NCBI GenBank assembly: GCA_024279135.1
Contig: JAJRRU010000010.1
Coordinates: 62,001 to 126,000 of the forward strand
From: Alphaproteobacteria bacterium
GTDB lineage: Bacteria > Pseudomonadota > Alphaproteobacteria > Rhodospirillales > Casp-alpha2
Direction of reading: 5' to 3'
Length of the DNA: 64,000 bases
Part shown: one piece after another, positions 1 through 7,952 of the stretch
How positions within the stretch are numbered: position 1 is the first letter of the stretch
How the letters are laid out: every line of letters starts with the position of its first letter
Translations under genes and position numbers: made by a program
The notes under the pieces: model-generated
Database searches by the model: none
What the model saw: only the letters and a program-made list of their open reading frames with translations
What the model was told of the DNA's origin: nothing

Positions 1-29
1 TGTATCATGAGCGTCCATATAGTCATTCA

Positions 30-180
30 CACGCAGAATAATTCCAAGGAAAATCTCGTCAATGCGGTTGATTTTGTGATCTGTGAGCCATGCTTGTGGA
101 TCGACGCTATTGATTTTTTTTGTGGTCTCTATCAGGGGAAAACTATACCCGGATTCTTTCAGTACACCGAGATTATGATT
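30..180 (-). pseudogene. IS66-family transposase C-terminal remnant
   Basis: Reading the minus strand gives YSFPLIETTKKINSVDPQAW followed by LTDHKINRIDE. This closely resembles the C-terminal signature of IS66 transposases as I remember it (MYSLIETAKLN-VDPQAWLADVL-RI-DH-RIDELLPW). Relative to that pattern the segment between LTD and HKINRIDE is shortened, and the terminal LPW motif is replaced by unrelated residues. The reading therefore looks decayed, with an internal deletion. There is no start codon, no inverted repeats and no other IS66 genes in view; the element may continue left of the window. The boundaries are approximate. Confidence 0.55.
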
Positions 181-261
181 GGTTCCGTGTCGATGCTGTT
201 GCAAAACTCGATTGCCTGCGGGTTTTCGATGCCCGCTTATAGTTATAGCGGACGTTTCCTA

Positions 262-290
262 TCCCGCTTTCGGCTAATGCCGATGCGGGA
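262..290. repeat. Imperfect palindrome / hairpin, possible terminator
   Basis: Arms TCCCGC and GCGGGA enclose a second stem, CGGC-TAAT-GCCG, so the segment folds as a two-step hairpin. The T-rich stretch CTTTGTTTTT follows on the plus strand, as expected of a weak intrinsic terminator reading rightward. It lies between the transposase remnant and the next gene's stop codon, where no rightward gene is known. It could instead be a residue of the mobile element. The rest of 180-427 shows no gene I can support. Confidence 0.3.
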
Positions 291-427
291 CTTTGTTTTT
301 CGGCTTGTTGTTTCGGTATTTCACACGTTTTCAGCCTACCGCAGGGATGGAGCAGATATTAAAACTCATTTTAGGCGCATCAGGCACAACCCTGTGGCGT
401 AATGCACGAATTTGGTTTGTTCCTAAT

Positions 428-1198
428 TTAGTAGATGCCGCCGCGCAGGGGCTTTTGTGCCTCGAACTGACTTAAATGGCTAGTCAGAATGTTCATCAGT
501 GACCGGCCTGCGTAGGTAATGGAGCCCCAGCCGTTTTCCTTTAACAAGGCGATGGTATTTTTTTGCTCAGTGACGGCCTCGTCGAAACGACCTGCCTCGG
601 CGTAGGCCGCGGCCAGGGTGTCGCGATTGAGTATCTTGTGGGCAGGGGTAAACATATACGCATCATAGCCGACGGCGGCTTTCGCGAACTCGATGCTTTT
701 TTCCCCATTCCTGAGGCTATCGTCGAGGCTGGTCGCCATCACGCGGGCCTTCGCGCCATAGGCAATCACCGTGGCGCTATCGCGGATCGGGCCTTTGCGG
801 GCACTTTTTAACTTCAGAGCGACGTTAAAATCCTCGAGCGCCCATAAAGGCTGTCCCATAAGGGCAAAAATTCTGCCCCGCGCTGCAAAAGCGTAGCCAT
901 AATTGTCAGGCATGGCCCGGATTGATCGATTGCAGTCTTCAAGGGCGGTTTTGATTTGCCCCTTCCAAATATAAGCCTCGCAACGTTTGAAATAAGAATA
1001 GTAGAGGACTTTTTTGTCCTTGGCGACTGTGAGGGCCTGATTGATGGCGTCAATGGAGCCGTCCCAATCACCCTGAAGAGAGCTTTCCTGGCCCTGGACA
1101 ATGAATTCTTCACCAGGCATTGACACACACGCCGACACCCCCACGGCCACGACCACGACCACGGCTAACAGAACCGAATAAGATCTAAGTAAAAGCAT
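428..1198 (-). CDS. TPR-repeat lipoprotein
   Basis: Predicted 256-residue envelope lipoprotein. The start at 1198 is chosen because GGAGGA lies 8 bases upstream; a longer frame reaches 1270 but adds an unconvincing leader. The N-terminus is a short hydrophobic signal ending in the lipobox VSAC, so the mature protein should be lipid-anchored. The body contains helical pairs of tetratricopeptide type (for example GDWDGSIDAINQAL, KTALEDCNRSI and a third, PLWALEDFNVAL), followed by a less regular C-terminal helical region. TPR proteins usually act as scaffolds; no partner can be named here. The gene is divergent from the FecR-domain gene at 1370, with about 170 bases between them. Confidence 0.75.
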   Translation of the reverse strand: MLLLRSYSVLLAVVVVVAVGVSACVSMPGEEFIVQGQESSLQGDWDGSIDAINQALTVAKDKKVLYYSYFKRCEAYIWKGQIKTALEDCNRSIRAMPDNYGYAFAARGRIFALMGQPLWALEDFNVALKLKSARKGPIRDSATVIAYGAKARVMATSLDDSLRNGEKSIEFAKAAVGYDAYMFTPAHKILNRDTLAAAYAEAGRFDEAVTEQKNTIALLKENGWGSITYAGRSLMNILTSHLSQFEAQKPLRGGIY

Positions 1199-1280
1199 GT
1201 ACGAGTCCTCCGCTGAGGAAGGTTTGAAACTTAATTCAAGGCTCCCTAACCTGACGGCGTTAACGAGCATACCATAAAAA

Positions 1281-1308
1281 TTGTTTGGAGATTGGAATTT
1301 TCTATAAA
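1281..1308 (+). promoter_or_regulatory. Candidate sigma70-type promoter for the FecR-domain gene
   Basis: TTGTTT at 1281-1286 and TATAAA at 1303-1308 are separated by 16 bases in the AT-rich region between two divergent genes. The match is only by eye and the -35 element is imperfect. Confidence 0.3.
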
Positions 1309-1369
1309 ATGTAGTAGAATTTTTCTATGTCGCACCTGGTTCTGACAGGCCGTTTACCCATGTGGTGAG

Positions 1370-2479
1370 GTGGATGTGAACATTGTAAAATTTCGATATC
1401 TAATTGCCCTCCTGATCATGATCATGATCATGATCGGGATTTCTGGGGTGATGTCACCTCACCCGGCTGAAGCCGAATTGATAGGGCTGGTCAAACGGGT
1501 GGTGTCCGAGGCCTACGGCACTCCACCCGGGATTGTTCGCGAGGAAAAACACCCACGGTTCCCGGTGGTCCAGGATGAGGTGTTGGAGACCGGCAATAAT
1601 TCGGCGATGCTGGTTGAATTCCTCGACAAGACCATGCTTTCCCTCGGTGCGGACTCCTACCTCACTATCGACACCATGGTGTACGACTCGAAAAACCATA
1701 AAGGCAAACTTATCTTGAACATGTCCGTCGGGGTGTTGCGGTTCATTTCCGGATTAATTCCCTCCGGTAGTGTGCAGATTATCACCCCGTCAACGGTCAT
1801 CGGTATCCGCGGCAGCGATGCCCTGATCACCGTCAAATCTGATGGATCGACGACGGTCAACGTGTTCTCCGGAGAATTCACTGTCTCCTCCGGCCGGGGT
1901 GACGGCGGAGAGGCCGTTGTCACGAGCAGCCAGGCTGTCTCTGTGTCGGTGTCGGGGGTTGTCGGTGCAATCAGTGCCGGTATGGCAAACCCGCCCAGTT
2001 CCCCGACAGCTGGCAGCGTTCCCGATACCGCAGCCCGCCGGGAACAAACGGCTCCCTCAGGTAAGGACCCCGACCGCTCCGGCGATGACAATGGTGGTGA
2101 CAGGGAAGGCAAAGACGACCACGACGATGATGACGACCACGGATGGCCCATCAATCCAGGTGCCCCACCTGAAAAAGCTATAAGCACTAAGAGCACCGGT
2201 GCAATAAAAAGTATTCAGATCGACCAGCCAGACGTCGATCGCGCCGTTGATGACCATGACGGTGATGGTGATCATCCTGGTGAATCCGAACATCCAGACG
2301 GCGAAGATCCCGGTCACGACAATGACCACGATGACGAAGGTGACGACCACGATGACGACGGCGACCACGGTGATGATCCTGGTGGTGACGACGATCACGG
2401 TGACGATGGCGGCCACGGCGGTGACGGTGGCGGTGGCGGTGATGGTGGCGGTGGTGGTGGCGGTGACGGCCATGACTAA
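1370..2479 (+). CDS. FecR-domain protein with Asp/His/Gly-rich tail
   Basis: Exported protein of about 369 residues. A hydrophobic signal segment (residues about 9-28) contains an I-M-I-M-I-M run and is followed by PAEAE, a likely signal-peptidase site. Residues about 45-190 match the FecR domain, including the typical stretch STVIGIRGSDALITV and a following VNVFSGEF strand. From about residue 215 to the end the protein is extremely rich in Asp, His and Gly, ending in Gly-Gly-Asp-Gly repeats. Such a tail could bind divalent metals, but that is inference. The start codon is GTG; an alternative GTG lies two codons downstream, and neither has a well-spaced Shine-Dalgarno site. No sigma factor or TonB receptor gene is adjacent, so a classical Fec signalling role is not supported. 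Confidence 0.75.
   Translation: MDVNIVKFRYLIALLIMIMIMIGISGVMSPHPAEAELIGLVKRVVSEAYGTPPGIVREEKHPRFPVVQDEVLETGNNSAMLVEFLDKTMLSLGADSYLTIDTMVYDSKNHKGKLILNMSVGVLRFISGLIPSGSVQIITPSTVIGIRGSDALITVKSDGSTTVNVFSGEFTVSSGRGDGGEAVVTSSQAVSVSVSGVVGAISAGMANPPSSPTAGSVPDTAARREQTAPSGKDPDRSGDDNGGDREGKDDHDDDDDHGWPINPGAPPEKAISTKSTGAIKSIQIDQPDVDRAVDDHDGDGDHPGESEHPDGEDPGHDNDHDDEGDDHDDDGDHGDDPGGDDDHGDDGGHGGDGGGGGDGGGGGGGDGHD
1413..1435 (+). repeat. Hexanucleotide tandem repeat (TGATCA) inside a signal peptide
   Basis: TGATCA occurs about 3.8 times in tandem and encodes the alternating Ile-Met run of the FecR protein's signal sequence. The unit is itself palindromic. Gain or loss of one unit would add or remove two hydrophobic residues without changing the frame. 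Confidence 0.8.
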
Positions 2480-2765
2480 AGATTAACCAGACAGCAACTT
2501 TGTACATTTGTGTTGCAGGCTTGCTGGCACCGATCAAAAATCAATGAACTAGTTTATTGATATGGCTATGACGGTGCTGGACGGTACGCTGGGAAAAGCG
2601 CCTGAAAATATTTAAACAAACCACATAACTCTTGATTTTGTGCGGGGCCAAAAGGTACACGGGCGTTGCCCGTCGGGACCACCATGGGATAGACTGAATT
2701 AATTCGGTATACCTTGTCGCCACGCCGGAATGATTTTATCAGGGTTTTATTTGGGGAAATACCAT

Positions 2766-3524
2766 ATGCCTAGTGGATATTTAATCGATATGGATGGTGT
2801 CCTGGTACGTGGGCCAAAGCCTATCGCCGGGGCAGCCGAATTTCTGCAACGTCTGAAGTCACAAGGTTATGCGTACAGACTGTTTACCAACAATTCGCGT
2901 TATACACCGGACATGATATCCCAACGCCTCGGACATATGGGCCTGGACGTGCCGCCTGATGTTATTTTCACATCGGCCATGGCCACGGCACAGTTTCTTG
3001 ACCAGCAAAACCCGGCTGGTTCGGTGTTCGCAGTTGGTGGCCCCGGCCTGACCAGTGCATTGGCAGATGTGGGTTATGAGTTAACCGACAATTCGCCGGA
3101 TTATGTTGTGCTCGGTGAGGCTATAGAATTCAATTACGACGATTTTATTACGGCCCTGCGGCTGGTCAGTCAGGGTGTTCGTTTTGTTTCGACCAACCCG
3201 GACGTGGTCGACAGCACCGATGATGGACCGGAACCGGCCTGTGGTGCCTTTGCCGCAATGATTTCAAAAGCCACGGGCGTAAAACCCTATTCGGTGGGCA
3301 AGCCAAATCCATTGATGCTGCGCAGTACCTTGCGTCATCTTGGCATTCATTCCGAACAGGCCGCCATTATCGGTGACCGGATGGATACCGATATTATCGC
3401 CGGGATCGAAAGCGGCCTTGAGACAATTCTGGTGCTCAGTGGCATAACCCGCAGGCAAGACATTGCCAATTATCCGTTTCGCCCCGATCAAATCGTTGAC
3501 TCTGTCGATGGGTTGCTGCGCTGA
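2766..3524 (+). CDS. HAD-superfamily phosphatase, NagD/PGP-like
   Basis: Predicted cytoplasmic phosphatase of 252 residues. The start at 2766 is preferred over one at 2730 because GGGGA lies upstream and the catalytic DMDGV motif then falls at residues about 8-12, as usual in this family. Other HAD motifs are present: FTNNS (motif II, about residue 40), VGKPNPLM (motif III lysine) and GDRMDTDI (motif IV acidic pair). The region between motifs II and III is long enough for a NagD-type C2 cap. Family members hydrolyse small phosphates such as phosphoglycolate or nucleotide monophosphates; the substrate here is unknown. It stands alone between the FecR gene and a convergent membrane-protein gene. 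Confidence 0.85.
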   Translation: MPSGYLIDMDGVLVRGPKPIAGAAEFLQRLKSQGYAYRLFTNNSRYTPDMISQRLGHMGLDVPPDVIFTSAMATAQFLDQQNPAGSVFAVGGPGLTSALADVGYELTDNSPDYVVLGEAIEFNYDDFITALRLVSQGVRFVSTNPDVVDSTDDGPEPACGAFAAMISKATGVKPYSVGKPNPLMLRSTLRHLGIHSEQAAIIGDRMDTDIIAGIESGLETILVLSGITRRQDIANYPFRPDQIVDSVDGLLR

Positions 3525-3536
3525 TTAGGTGTGGGG

Positions 3537-4361
3537 TTATGGCGCCGTCACCCCGCGGCGATACAAATGCCAGGTGGCATGACCAAGCACGGGCATAGTC
3601 ACCAGCAGGCCGATCAGGCCCGATAACAGGGAAATACCGATCAGTGCGGCTATGGAGACACACCACAGGGCCATGACTTTGGGGTTTTTAACGACCAGCC
3701 GAACGCTGGTTATCATGGCGGTGATGAAATCAATATCACGGTGGTATAACATGGGGATGGATACCACAGCAAAGGAGAATACTCCGAAGGCGATAAGCGC
3801 GCCCGTAACATTGCCCAGTACCAGAAACAACAACCCTGTGGGTGTGGTAAAGATCATGTTGATGAGTTCGGAAAATTCGAATATGCGAAACCCGAAGAAC
3901 CCTAAAAATAACACGACCGCAATGTTCAGCCAGATGAACATGGAAAATCCCGTAACCAGCGCCATCCATCCCAGATCGCGACTGAACATCAGCTTGAGAG
4001 GACCAAATACGATGGCCCACGATAGCTCCTTGCCCTCTTCGATATTCTGGCTGACCACGTAGAATCCACTGGCGATAAAAGGTGCTATCAGGGCGAAACC
4101 GGCGGCCATTGGGTAAACCAGATAGGGCATGTCAAAATATAATAACAGCAAGATCAAGAGCCATCCACCAGCCACATAGATGCTGCCAAAAAACAACCCA
4201 TAATATGGTGCCTCGCGGAAATCCCGTAAACCGGCACCCACGGATTCCAGCAGATCGTTGACACTCAGATTATTTACAATGGGAGGTTCTGGTTTGTGCA
4301 GTTTTTTTCGTGAGGGTACAGGTTTCGAAATGTGTTCTGCGTCTTGCATATAAGTTCCCAT
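3537..4361 (-). CDS. DUF2189 family integral membrane protein
   Basis: Predicted inner-membrane protein of 274 residues with about six hydrophobic segments after a polar N-terminal region of about 50 residues. The sequence GLRDFREAPYYGLFFGSIYV followed by a double-helix segment, then FIASGFYVVSQNIEEGKELS, matches the DUF2189 pattern as I recall it. The function of this family is not established. The stop lies 13 bases from the stop of the convergent HAD phosphatase gene. The 275 bases upstream, to the next gene, are AT-rich and contain no gene I can support. Confidence 0.8.
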   Translation of the reverse strand: MGTYMQDAEHISKPVPSRKKLHKPEPPIVNNLSVNDLLESVGAGLRDFREAPYYGLFFGSIYVAGGWLLILLLLYFDMPYLVYPMAAGFALIAPFIASGFYVVSQNIEEGKELSWAIVFGPLKLMFSRDLGWMALVTGFSMFIWLNIAVVLFLGFFGFRIFEFSELINMIFTTPTGLLFLVLGNVTGALIAFGVFSFAVVSIPMLYHRDIDFITAMITSVRLVVKNPKVMALWCVSIAALIGISLLSGLIGLLVTMPVLGHATWHLYRRGVTAP

Positions 4362-4636
4362 TATTGGCCCCGTTCCTGATCGGCTATATTTGTATTGTTA
4401 TTATTATTGTTTGCGGCGCTTGTCATTATTTATAAACAGATATCTTCATTCAAGTTTAGATTAAGTCATGAGTATACCCAGATTCTTAAAGCAATCAATT
4501 TTTCATGTTATTATGCCAGGCAACGAAAATTATCAGTTATATTGATATTTTCTGGAATCGGTCCTAGGGTTGTTAATGTTGATATGCTTAGCGAGTCCGA
4601 CATGACTTAAAAATAACAAATATTGAGTAATCGTTC

Positions 4637-5533
4637 GTGAATCTAAATTCTCAGAAACAATCAATCCTGATTATCGATGATGATAGTATCATTCGAAAAC
4701 TCGTGATGCGTTTATTAGAAGGTTTCGGCACCATTGATATGGCGAGTTCGGGTGCAGAAGGTTTGAAAATGATTGAAAATCATGACTATGACCTGATCAT
4801 TCTGGACGTTGGTATGCCGGAAATGGACGGCTTTGAAGTTTGCAAGCGACTTAAATCTACCCCTTCAACATCGGGCATCCCCATCGTATTCCTGACCGCT
4901 GGCAGCGCCAATAATGACGAAGAACGGGCATTGGAAATTGGCGCAACGGATTTCATTCGCAAACCAATTTCACCCCAGGTCCTCAGTGCCCGGGTTTCCA
5001 ACATCCTGAAATTACAGGCCACCACACGCGAGCTGGAAGTCCTGGCTTTGACTGATTCGCTGACCAACGCCTATAACCGGCGGTTTTTCATGAAAGCCGG
5101 AAGCCTCGAAGTTCACCGGAGTAAACGTTATAAACAGCCCTTCACGGTGCTGATGCTCGATATAGATCATTTCAAGGTGGTGAATGATACCTACGGACAC
5201 GGGGTTGGCGACGAAGCCCTGATCCGGGCGGTCTCTGTTATTCAGAGCTCCCTGCGTGGTGAGGATACTCTGGGCCGTATCGGTGGCGAGGAATTTGCCG
5301 TTATATTTCCGCAAACCACAAAAACCAGTGCGGCTCTTGTCGCAGAACGCATCCGTGGTTCTATTGAGAATATCGTCATCGACAGCCCGCTCGGTCCGGT
5401 AAAATTCACCATCAGCATTGGCCTGTCTGAAGGAATGGTGTCTGACAGCAGCATCGACGATGTGCTGAGGCGAGCCGATTGTGCACTGTATGAAGCAAAA
5501 GAAAGCGGTCGCAACAAGGTTGTCAGCCTGTAG
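4637..5533 (+). CDS. Response regulator with diguanylate cyclase output (PleD-like)
   Basis: 298 residues in two domains. The receiver domain (about 8-125) has the acidic pocket D14-D16, phospho-acceptor D57 in LILDVGMPEMDG and the conserved K109. The GGDEF domain (about 135-298) carries GGEEF at 216-220, so it should be active and make cyclic di-GMP from GTP. RGED at 207-210, five residues before GGEEF, is the canonical inhibitory I-site, so product feedback is expected. Unlike PleD there is only one receiver domain. The start codon is GTG with only a poor Shine-Dalgarno site. No histidine kinase gene is adjacent, so the input signal is unknown. Confidence 0.9.
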   Translation: MNLNSQKQSILIIDDDSIIRKLVMRLLEGFGTIDMASSGAEGLKMIENHDYDLIILDVGMPEMDGFEVCKRLKSTPSTSGIPIVFLTAGSANNDEERALEIGATDFIRKPISPQVLSARVSNILKLQATTRELEVLALTDSLTNAYNRRFFMKAGSLEVHRSKRYKQPFTVLMLDIDHFKVVNDTYGHGVGDEALIRAVSVIQSSLRGEDTLGRIGGEEFAVIFPQTTKTSAALVAERIRGSIENIVIDSPLGPVKFTISIGLSEGMVSDSSIDDVLRRADCALYEAKESGRNKVVSL

Positions 5534-6711
5534 GGTCGAATTCCAGCGCCTGATGATTATAAAGTTCCAGCAAAAGATCGATACTGGCGGCATGGCTGAG
5601 AATTTCCGGGTGGCTTCTGGTATCGATGGCATCACCTTTCATCAGCCTGTGGACAAGGTCGAACAGGGCCTCATCCAGATCGAAGCTTTGGGCATTAAAA
5701 CCCAGTAAAAAATTTCCGTCATGGCATGAGGTCATGGAAAATTTTATATTGTTTGGTTTTATCAGCACCGCACCACGATCCAGCATGGCGATTAATTCTT
5801 CATGTCCCAGGGTAGACTCGCGTTCCATATAATCGCCGAAATCTTCATGGGAAGACTCCGTAAAAAACGCCACCAGCCACCGGGTGAAACCACCGCCGCT
5901 AAGCTGCCCGGCAAGACTATCGCGTAGTGCATCGATGGGCCTTGTAGCTGATTAATGAGCCAGCACTATGAACACTTAAGCTATCGCCCACATAACGTTG
6001 GTCGTGCTCATCATGTTCCGACAGATATTGCCCGTACCCACTAAAAAGTTCGGAATGTTTAGGCCCCAGGAAACCAACCGAGAAAGTCAGTGCATCTTCA
6101 ATGGTGGTGCCCTCGTGGCCAAATCTCGGCGGGATATATAAGACATCACCGCACGCCATTTCAATCTCATCGCCCTGAATGTCACCGGCTAGGATCTGCA
6201 AGGCATCATTTGCCCGGTAAACTTCATCATGTATGGCATGGCGGCCGACTTTCCAACGCCGCCGACCGGTTCCCTGGACAATAAAAACATGGTAGCTATC
6301 CATGTGCGGCCCGACCGAACCGCCGGTTGAGGAAAAGCTGACCATAATATCATCCATCAGCCAGCGTGGCGCAAAATCGAAATAGCGCAACAGGCTGCCA
6401 ACCTCGGGGTGAAATTGCTCCACGTTCTGGACTAACAAAGACCAATCAGCATCACCCGTGGTCGCGAAATCGCGCTCATCAAAGGGGCCATAACGGCACG
6501 TCCAGTCCTGGCGATCTTCGGTAACCTTGACCATGCGTGATTGCGGGGCCTGCTCCATGGCCAGTCCTGCCAGCTCATCGCCTGAGATCAGCGCCGCCAT
6601 ATGATCGCTGGGGATTGCCGCGCGCACGACAAAAGGTGCTTTGTTCCAGTATTGGTCATAAAAATCGAGGGCTGACGGCATGTCCTGAAGAATAACAAGT
6701 TTATTGCACAC
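5523..6711 (-). pseudogene. roxA: Ribosomal protein L16 arginine hydroxylase RoxA/YcfD, frameshifted
   Basis: Two overlapping reading frames together form one ROXA-type JmjC oxygenase, the Fe(II)/2-oxoglutarate enzyme family that hydroxylates an arginine of ribosomal protein L16. The N-terminal frame (6711 to 5917) contains the JmjC core: GPHMDSYHVFIVQGTGRRRW with H136 and D138, and FGHEG with H199 as the third iron ligand. It stops at 5917. The C-terminal domain (IDALRDSLAGQLSGG onward to 5523) is in another frame. Removing one base of the GGGCC run at 5937-5941 would join them into about 395 residues, near the E. coli length of 373. GTG at 6711 is chosen as start (GGAGAG just upstream). It may be a real mutation or an assembly error. 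The 3' end overlaps the end of the convergent GGDEF gene by 11 bases. Confidence 0.8.
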
Positions 6712-6796
6712 GGTTCTCTCCGCTATAGTATGGCAACATTGCAACATTGGCGCGGTTATGGCACCAATCTTTAGCGGGGAAAAGGAGAAACCGTCC

Positions 6797-7876
6797 ATGA
6801 ATGATGATAGAGCGTGGGTCAGCGAAGCGATCCGCAAACTGGAAGCGGACTTCAACCGCTCCGCCGATACCCATCTTTTCGAAATCGATCTGCCCGGATT
6901 GCGCAATATTGATATTTATATCAAGGACGAAAGCGTTCATCCCACCGGCAGCCTGAAGCACCGTCTTGCGCGTTCGCTGTTTCTGTATGGCCTGTGCAAC
7001 GGCGCGATTGCCGAGGCCACCACCATCATCGAAGCTTCATCGGGCAATACGGCTATCTCAGAAGCCTATTTCGCCAGACTGCTTGGTTTACCGTTTATCG
7101 CCGTGGTACCCAGATCAACATCCCATCAGAAAGTCGAACAGATACAGTTTTACGGTGGCAAGGTGCATTTTGTTGACCATGCGGTAGAGGTCTATGACGC
7201 CTCGCAGCGGCTGGCTATTGAGACGGGTGGTTATTATATGGACCAGTTTACCAGTGCAGAGAAAGTCACCGACTGGCGCGGCAATAACAATATTGCCGAG
7301 TCTATCTTTCGGCAAATGTCCAAGGAAACCTATCCCATTCCGCACTGGATTGTATGCAGTGCAGGAACCGGGGGTACCTCGGCTACATTGGGACGGTTCG
7401 TCCGGTATCAGCGGAACGCCACCAAGATCTGTGTCGCCGATCCGGAGAATTCTGTTTTTTATGATTTTTATCAATCCGGCGACAGAAATCTGACCTTGCA
7501 ATCGGGTTCCCGTGTCGAGGGCATTGGCCGCCCCCGGGTGGAGCCGTCCTTTATTCCCGGTGTCATCGATACCATGATCCGGGTGCCAGACGTGGCTTCA
7601 TTTGCGGCAATTCATGTGCTGGAAGAAATTCTGGACCGGCGGTTTGGTGGCTCGACCGGGACCAATATTTTCGCCAGCCTGCAGCTTGCCGGTGCCATGG
7701 CAATGGCGGGTAAGCATGGTTCAATCGTAACCCTGGCGTGTGACCCCGGTGAACGGTATGCCGATTCGTATTTTAATCAAAAATGGTTGGTCGATAACGG
7801 TTACGATATAGAACCCTGTCGTCGCAAGCTTCTGAGCTTTATTGAGACAGGAATATGGGATTTTCCGCCGGATTAA
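6797..7876 (+). CDS. PLP-dependent cysteine synthase-family enzyme, Cds1-like
   Basis: 359-residue fold-type II PLP enzyme. The start at 6797 has AAAGGAGAA upstream. The PLP lysine should be K54 in HPTGSLKHRLARSLF, where ordinary cysteine synthases have SVKDR. EASSGNTA (about 78-85) and CSAGTGGTSATLGR are the substrate and phosphate loops. The SLKHR motif, the WRGNNNIAESIF segment and the RVEGIGRPRVEPSF segment match what I recall of the mycobacterial L-cysteine desulfhydrase Cds1 group rather than CysK. Cleavage of cysteine to pyruvate, ammonia and sulfide is therefore a plausible but unproven activity. It is divergent from roxA with 85 bases between. A separate canonical CysK lies at 24.9 kb. 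Confidence 0.8.
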   Translation: MNDDRAWVSEAIRKLEADFNRSADTHLFEIDLPGLRNIDIYIKDESVHPTGSLKHRLARSLFLYGLCNGAIAEATTIIEASSGNTAISEAYFARLLGLPFIAVVPRSTSHQKVEQIQFYGGKVHFVDHAVEVYDASQRLAIETGGYYMDQFTSAEKVTDWRGNNNIAESIFRQMSKETYPIPHWIVCSAGTGGTSATLGRFVRYQRNATKICVADPENSVFYDFYQSGDRNLTLQSGSRVEGIGRPRVEPSFIPGVIDTMIRVPDVASFAAIHVLEEILDRRFGGSTGTNIFASLQLAGAMAMAGKHGSIVTLACDPGERYADSYFNQKWLVDNGYDIEPCRRKLLSFIETGIWDFPPD

Positions 7877-7952
7877 CACCGGGGTTCCGATTTTCCATAA
7901 CCGGCACATACACGGACTTGGCGCATATGGGGGCATGGGCTATACCTCGGTC

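Noticed and set aside
262-290. Possible integron attC site
   Set aside because: The palindrome lacks the paired R/L core sites (GTTRRRY-type) expected of attC, and no integrase is present.
7-402. Rightward open frame of 131 codons at the left edge
   Set aside because: It is antisense to the IS66 transposase remnant, has no recognisable protein features and no ribosome-binding site.
2057-2473. Long minus-strand frames rich in Val/Thr or His/Arg opposite the FecR tail
   Set aside because: They are the complement of a repetitive GAC/CAC/GGT-type coding region and show only low complexity.
4395-4610. 71-codon rightward frame with a hydrophobic start
   Set aside because: It starts at TTG in AT-rich DNA, lacks a Shine-Dalgarno sequence, and the sequence after the hydrophobic part is not protein-like.
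5917-6906. Longer start (6906) for the roxA N-terminal fragment
   Set aside because: The added N-terminal part has no similarity to ROXA proteins and would overlap the start of the divergent Cds1-like gene; GTG 6711 fits the family and has a Shine-Dalgarno site.
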